NCBI GenBank assembly: GCA_031178005.1
Contig: JAPSJV010000023.1
Coordinates: forward strand, 1-42,839
DNA from: Pseudarthrobacter sp.
GTDB lineage: Bacteria > Actinomycetota > Actinomycetes > Actinomycetales > Micrococcaceae
Reading direction: 5' to 3'
DNA: 42,839 bases
Shown: positions 36,678 through 42,839 of the stretch, in pieces
Numbering within the stretch: the first letter of the stretch is position 1
Layout of the letters: every line of letters starts with the position of its first letter
The notes under the pieces: generated by a model
Told to the model about the DNA's origin: nothing
What the model saw: the letters and a program-made list of their open reading frames with translations, nothing else
The model's database searches: none
Translations under genes and position numbers: made by a program

Positions 36678-38242
36678 GTGCAGCGCCCAGGGTTGGATTC
36701 ACACCAGGCGTTGTATTGCTTCACGTAGCCGTTGTGCTCGGCAAGCGTGCTGGAGAACTTCGTTTCCTTGGAATCCAGGTTGATGGTCACCCAATAGAGG
36801 TAATCGTTGGCGGCAGGTTTGGCGGCCGCGTCGATTGCTGTCTTACCGGGCGAGCCGATGGGCCCCGGCGGCAGTCCCGGATTAGCGTACGTGTTGTACG
36901 GGTTGGACTTGTCGGCCCGCTGCTCATCCGTGAAGTTGAAGCTCTTCGTCCCCAGCCCGTAAGTGACCGCCGAGTCCACCTGGAGGTAGCCGTTGGTTTC
37001 GTCGTTTGGCTCCAGCCGGTTGTAGATGGCTCCGGCAACGTTGCCGTAGTCGGCCAGGCCGCCTTCTGCCTGGACAATACTGGCCACGATGACAGCCTCA
37101 TATTGTTTTGCCGGATCCGAAATCCCTTGGGACACCAACTCGTTGACGGTAGCGCTCACCAGCTTCTGGAGAATTTCCTTGGCCGGCGTGCCAACTTCGA
37201 AGCGGTACTCCCCCGGGGCAAGGAAACCCTCAAGGTTCTTCGCTGCCGCTGGCAAGCCGAACTGGGAAGGTTGATTGCTCAGCGCCTCCAGTTCGGAAAA
37301 GCCAACCCCTGCGCCTTCGGCAATCTGACTTAACGACTCGTTGATCCGCAGTCCCGCGTTGAGCGCGAAGTAAACAACTTTGGCTCCCTCTTCGCCGGCC
37401 AACACTTCGATGGCACCTGCATTGTTCATTTCCTCCCGGAAGGAGTATTCGCCGGGCTTCAGCGTTTTCCCTGAGGCTGCGAAGGCACCCTCGAAGGTGC
37501 CGGCATCGGCAACTACGCCAGCGGCTTCCAGTTTCGCTGCCAGGGAACGTGTGCCTTCACCGGGGTCTACCGCTACCTGTACCTGGCCGGTACCAGGTCC
37601 CGGATAATCAGAGATCCTGTCCATGCCGAGCAACGGCCGCAGGAACTGCACGCCAACCACAATTGCGGTCACAAAGACGGCGAGGGTCAGGAGCAGGGCA
37701 AGGAGCCGACGGCGGTGGCGTACCTTCCGCGACGGCGCGGGGACCGGTGTCGCACCGGGGAGGACATGGTGCTCCTCGTGCTGATGATCCGCGTAGTGAT
37801 ACCCGGGGTAGTGCGCGTCCGCCTCGGGGTGGTAACCCTCAACAGGGTGGCCCTCAACAGCGTGCAGGTCCGCATGGCCGGCGCTCTCATAGGCGTAATG
37901 GCCGTGGTCCGGCTGTACGGCCCGGCTGTGGCTCCCGCCATCCGCATCGTGCAGGTGGTCCTCGCCTCCATGGGCAGGAACGTAGTAAGCCTCCGGCTCG
38001 TGGCCGGGTGCCGGGGCCGACGCCTCCGGCTGCGCGTAGTGGACTGCCTCTTCGTGCTCCACGGCTTGTACCTGCCGTTCGGGTTCCGCATATTGAACGG
38101 ACTCCGGTTCCTCCGGGGCTGAACTGCTGGCCCCAGCTTCGGCTTTGGCGGCGGCTTCGGCTTCCAGGCGCGCACGTTCCCGCGCCCGGATTTCCCGGCG
38201 CGTCAGTCCGCTGCCATCATCATCGGTATTCGCGGGGCTCAT
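36674..38242 (-). CDS. mltG: Endolytic murein transglycosylase MltG
   Basis: Membrane-bound lytic transglycosylase that cuts nascent glycan strands and so helps to terminate peptidoglycan polymerisation. The 522-residue protein has a long cytoplasmic N-terminus (1-175), one membrane helix (about 179-201) and an extracellular YceG domain with the catalytic Glu region VASIVQAEGG, LQVDSAVTYGLG and NTYANPGLPPGPI. Unusually, residues 63-159 of the cytoplasmic part hold 19 histidines with many Glu, Ala and Tyr, probably disordered. The ATG overlaps the ruvX stop (ATGA) and the end overlaps aroE. Confidence 0.94.
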   Translation of the reverse strand: MSPANTDDDGSGLTRREIRARERARLEAEAAAKAEAGASSSAPEEPESVQYAEPERQVQAVEHEEAVHYAQPEASAPAPGHEPEAYYVPAHGGEDHLHDADGGSHSRAVQPDHGHYAYESAGHADLHAVEGHPVEGYHPEADAHYPGYHYADHQHEEHHVLPGATPVPAPSRKVRHRRRLLALLLTLAVFVTAIVVGVQFLRPLLGMDRISDYPGPGTGQVQVAVDPGEGTRSLAAKLEAAGVVADAGTFEGAFAASGKTLKPGEYSFREEMNNAGAIEVLAGEEGAKVVYFALNAGLRINESLSQIAEGAGVGFSELEALSNQPSQFGLPAAAKNLEGFLAPGEYRFEVGTPAKEILQKLVSATVNELVSQGISDPAKQYEAVIVASIVQAEGGLADYGNVAGAIYNRLEPNDETNGYLQVDSAVTYGLGTKSFNFTDEQRADKSNPYNTYANPGLPPGPIGSPGKTAIDAAAKPAANDYLYWVTINLDSKETKFSSTLAEHNGYVKQYNAWCESNPGRCT

Positions 38243-38802
38243 GCTGGCCCTCCCGTTCCTGAAGTGGGGTCCACCCCGGCGGCACCAGGAACGCTGACGC
38301 GCTCCCCGACGTCGGCTCCGCGGGCTTTCTGGATATCAATGGCATGCTGCAGGATTCCCGCTGCGGCCATCTGGTCCACCACCTGGCGGTGGTCCTTGCT
38401 GTTCATTCCGGCCTCATGCAGTTTCCGATGGGCCGTGACGCTGCTGAGGCGCTCGTCCACGAGGTGGACAGGAATGTCGAGGCCACGGTCCTGGAGTTCA
38501 CGGACCAGCAGTTCAGCGTAGTCGGTGGCCATCCGGGCTGAAGCATGTTCTTCGCCCTTCATGGTACGCGGCAGGCCAACGATAATCTGCACCGCCCCAT
38601 ACTCCTCGGCAAGCCCTGCCAGGATCCGGACATCGATGTTCTTTTTCGCGTTCCGCTGCAGTGTCTTCAGCGGCGTGGCCAGGATTGAGTCCCTGTCACA
38701 TACAGCGACACCCACGCGGACAGTGCCCACGTCCACGCCGAGCTTTACGCCCTGCGGAAAGCCTCCCTGGGCCGGCGATACCGGATCGGACAACGTTTCC
38801 AA
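38239..38802 (-). CDS. ruvX: Holliday-junction resolvase-like protein RuvX (YqgF)
   Basis: RNase-H-fold nuclease implicated in Holliday-junction resolution and pre-16S rRNA processing. The domain has GVDVGTVRVGVAVCD with the first catalytic Asp, VGLPRTMKG, VDERLSSV and the final QVVDQMAAAGILQ with the last acidic residue. No ATG or GTG lies between the alaS stop and the conserved domain; TTG 38802 (187 residues) or TTG 38793 is the likely start, the latter having AGGGG ten bases upstream. It begins eight bases after alaS and overlaps mltG. Confidence 0.9.
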   Translation of the reverse strand: METLSDPVSPAQGGFPQGVKLGVDVGTVRVGVAVCDRDSILATPLKTLQRNAKKNIDVRILAGLAEEYGAVQIIVGLPRTMKGEEHASARMATDYAELLVRELQDRGLDIPVHLVDERLSSVTAHRKLHEAGMNSKDHRQVVDQMAAAGILQHAIDIQKARGADVGERVSVPGAAGVDPTSGTGGPA

Positions 38803-38809
38803 GCCCCTG

Positions 38810-41488
<2,679 letters not shown>

Positions 41489-41587
41489 GAGCTGTTTACT
41501 TACCCTTCTCGGTCCGCGCGTGGTGCCGCGCGAGCATGTTTCCAACAGGGAACCCTGACAGGGCTCCGTAATTCCAGTACGGGCAGG

Positions 41588-41818
41588 TCAGCCGCGCGCA
41601 GCATCCTGCGAATCGATGCCCAGGGCCGAGCGGAGCTCGCCCTCACGGTGGTTCATCCCCGCGCGTACAGCGTCAGCGAACTCATAGAGGCCATCGGCCA
41701 CCCTGGCTGCTGCCCGGTTGAGGCCTTCGGGGCCGATTGTGGCGCGGGTGTCATTGATTTTTCGGACTGCGATGACGCCTATGGCGACGCCAATGCCCAT
41801 CCAGATGATTCTCTTCAT
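41588..41818 (-). CDS. Small hypothetical membrane-anchored protein
   Basis: A 76-residue protein beginning MKRIIWMGIGVAIGVIAVRKI, one short N-terminal membrane segment, followed by an amphipathic helical stretch (GLNRAAARVADGLYEFADAV). GAGG lies eight bases before the ATG. It lies 22 bases after the DUF948-like gene and before alaS, in the same direction. No function is recognised; the topology and pairing suggest that it partners with the upstream protein at the membrane. Confidence 0.75.
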   Translation of the reverse strand: MKRIIWMGIGVAIGVIAVRKINDTRATIGPEGLNRAAARVADGLYEFADAVRAGMNHREGELRSALGIDSQDAARG

Positions 41819-41840
41819 GTGCGTGTCCTCGAAGGAAGTC

Positions 41841-42215
41841 TCAGCGGCTGCGACGGCCGGCGGCAGGTTTCTTGCGGTTTCCCAGGGCCGAGCGGACGCC
41901 ATAGCTGAAGGCGGCCACCTTGATCAGCGGCGAGCCCACCGTGGCAGCCACGAGGGAAGACAAAGCCGAGAGGTTCGCGGAAGCATCCGACACATTGGAG
42001 GCAATGCCGTCCACCTTCTTCAGCTGTTGGTTGGTCGTGGAGACCGTCGCCGTGACCTCATCCATGAGGGGCGTGGCGCCGTCGCTCAAGGAGCGGATGG
42101 AGGTCCGGACTTCATCCAGGACACGCCCAAGCTTAAGGATCGGCACCGCGAGCAGCAGCACCAGGAGTGCAAATACTCCGGCAGCAATCAGGCCGGCAAT
42201 ATCGCCACCAGACAT
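41841..42215 (-). CDS. DUF948-like membrane protein
   Basis: A 124-residue protein with an N-terminal membrane helix (about 5-28, GLIAAGVFALLVLLLAVPILKL) and a long heptad-like helix (LDEVRTSIRSLSDGATPLMDEVTATV, in part) as in DUF948 / YtxG-type general-stress proteins. The C-terminus is basic (GNRKKPAAGRRSR). The start is ATG 42215 with AAGGAG ten bases upstream. It lies between rpsD and alaS. The function of the family is unknown; a scaffold at the membrane is inference. Confidence 0.82.
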   Translation of the reverse strand: MSGGDIAGLIAAGVFALLVLLLAVPILKLGRVLDEVRTSIRSLSDGATPLMDEVTATVSTTNQQLKKVDGIASNVSDASANLSALSSLVAATVGSPLIKVAAFSYGVRSALGNRKKPAAGRRSR

Positions 42216-42309
42216 AGACGTTCTTCTCCTTGAAACCTTGGTGTACCTGGTCATTCAAACGGACGCGGCACTGCCGCTCCCGAAGTTGTCCCCCAAGTAC
42301 CTTACATAC

Positions 42310-42343
42310 AAAGAAGCCCGCGGCGCTTGCCACGGGCTTCTTT
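42310..42343 (-). terminator. Terminator hairpin after rpsD
   Basis: AAAGAAGCCCG (42310-42320) pairs with CGGGCTTCTTT (42333-42343), and the stem extends through GGC/GCC after one mismatch. The stem ends in TTCTTTG on the minus strand. It starts 17 bases after the rpsD stop and separates rpsD from the downstream array. Confidence 0.85.
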
Positions 42344-42360
42344 GGATACGCTGCTGTTGT

Positions 42361-42839
42361 TTAGCGTGCGTAGAATTCGACGACGAGCTGCTCTTCGCAG
42401 GTCACCGGAACCTCGGAGCGCTTGGGGCGGCGCACGAGGCGGGCCTGAAGTGCTTCGAGCTTGACGTCCAGGTAAGCGGGAACGGCAGGCAGTACATCGC
42501 GGTGTGCGCCGGCTGCAGCAACCTGCAGCGGAGCCATGGTTTCGCTGCGGCTGTGTACGTGCACGAGCTGGCCTTCGCCAACGCGGAACGACGGGCGGTC
42601 CACGCGGACGCCGTCAACCATGATGTGGCGGTGGACAACCAGCTGGCGGGCCTGGGCGATGGTGCGGGCGAAGCCGGCACGCAGCACGAGGGCGTCAAGA
42701 CGCATCTCGAGCAGTTCGATCAGGTTTTCACCGGTGAGGCCCTTGGTGCGGCGGGCTTCTTCGAAGGCACGGGTCATCTGTGCTTCGCGGATACCGTACT
42801 GGGCGCGCAGACGCTGCTTTTCGCGCAGACGTACGGCGT
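42361..42839 (-). CDS. rpsD: 30S ribosomal protein S4 (partial, N-terminus beyond right edge)
   Basis: Primary 16S rRNA-binding protein that nucleates assembly of the small subunit body. The visible part begins in the N-terminal RLREKQRLRAQYGIREAQM region and includes the whole S4 RNA-binding domain (LRAGFARTIAQARQLVVHRHIMVDG, in part) to the C-terminus FYAR. The frame is open to the window edge; roughly the first 40 residues are missing. It is a stand-alone copy, not within the alpha operon, which is common in actinobacteria. Confidence 0.95.
   Translation of the reverse strand, partial: AVRLREKQRLRAQYGIREAQMTRAFEEARRTKGLTGENLIELLEMRLDALVLRAGFARTIAQARQLVVHRHIMVDGVRVDRPSFRVGEGQLVHVHSRSETMAPLQVAAAGAHRDVLPAVPAYLDVKLEALQARLVRRPKRSEVPVTCEEQLVVEFYAR

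Noticed and set aside
41546..41557. CAGGG-AA-CCCTG repeat upstream of alaS, considered as a regulatory hairpin
   Set aside because: The arms are only five bases with a two-base centre, which cannot fold as RNA and gives little support as an operator.

Overview
The window is a stretch of chromosome from a high-GC actinobacterium. It is most likely Arthrobacter sensu lato (Micrococcaceae). The supporting signs are high GC, many GTG/TTG starts, an actinobacterial integration host factor (mihF), a mycobacterial-type orotidine decarboxylase, a helicase-degenerate actinobacterial PriA, and the gene order metK-coaBC-rpoZ-gmk-mihF-pyrF-carB-carA-(membrane protein)-pyrC-pyrB-pyrR, which is also that of mycobacteria. 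The genus is inferred from order and style, not from a database search. No tRNA, rRNA, CRISPR array, insertion sequence or prophage was seen.

Layout. (1) 1-2355, minus: glycerol genes glpD and glpF (glpF runs off the left edge). (2) 2491-6345, plus: a SorC-type regulator divergent from glpD, then an aldo/keto reductase, an alpha/beta hydrolase and a glycosyltransferase, nearly contiguous. (3) 6352-21555, minus: a long housekeeping array read from pyrR down to priA. It holds the complete set of UMP-synthesis genes except dihydroorotate dehydrogenase and orotate phosphoribosyltransferase, plus mihF, gmk, rpoZ, coaBC, metK and priA. (4) 21688-22962, plus: a PrsW-family membrane protease. (5) 22934-31197, minus: an accessory catabolic cluster with its own GntR regulator. 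(6) 31311-42839, minus: a second housekeeping array: rpsD (partial), two small membrane proteins, alaS, ruvX, mltG, aroE, aroC, aroK, aroB, a TPR protein, efp and nusB.

The part most worth attention is region 5. Eight genes in one direction encode a xylose-isomerase-like TIM-barrel protein, a fused dihydroxyacetone-type kinase, an RpiB-type isomerase, a 3-hydroxyacyl-CoA-dehydrogenase-fold enzyme, a short-chain dehydrogenase, an unannotated 30-residue membrane peptide, an MFS carrier and a divergent triose-phosphate-isomerase paralogue. The kinase, RpiB-like and TIM-like trio matches the L-erythrulose to D-erythrose-4-phosphate route known from mycobacterial tetritol catabolism (LerK, LerI, DerI). 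The three enzymes above it do not form a described set that I recognise. A palindromic motif (ATCCTATAGG core) sits both at the operon start and just before the gntR start codon and is the likely operator. A 23-bp perfect inverted repeat lies between gntR and the operon.

The cluster and the PrsW gene appear to be inserted between nusB and pyrR, separating two blocks of core genes that run the same way. Within the blocks most genes overlap by 1-8 bases or are a few bases apart, so translational coupling is expected.
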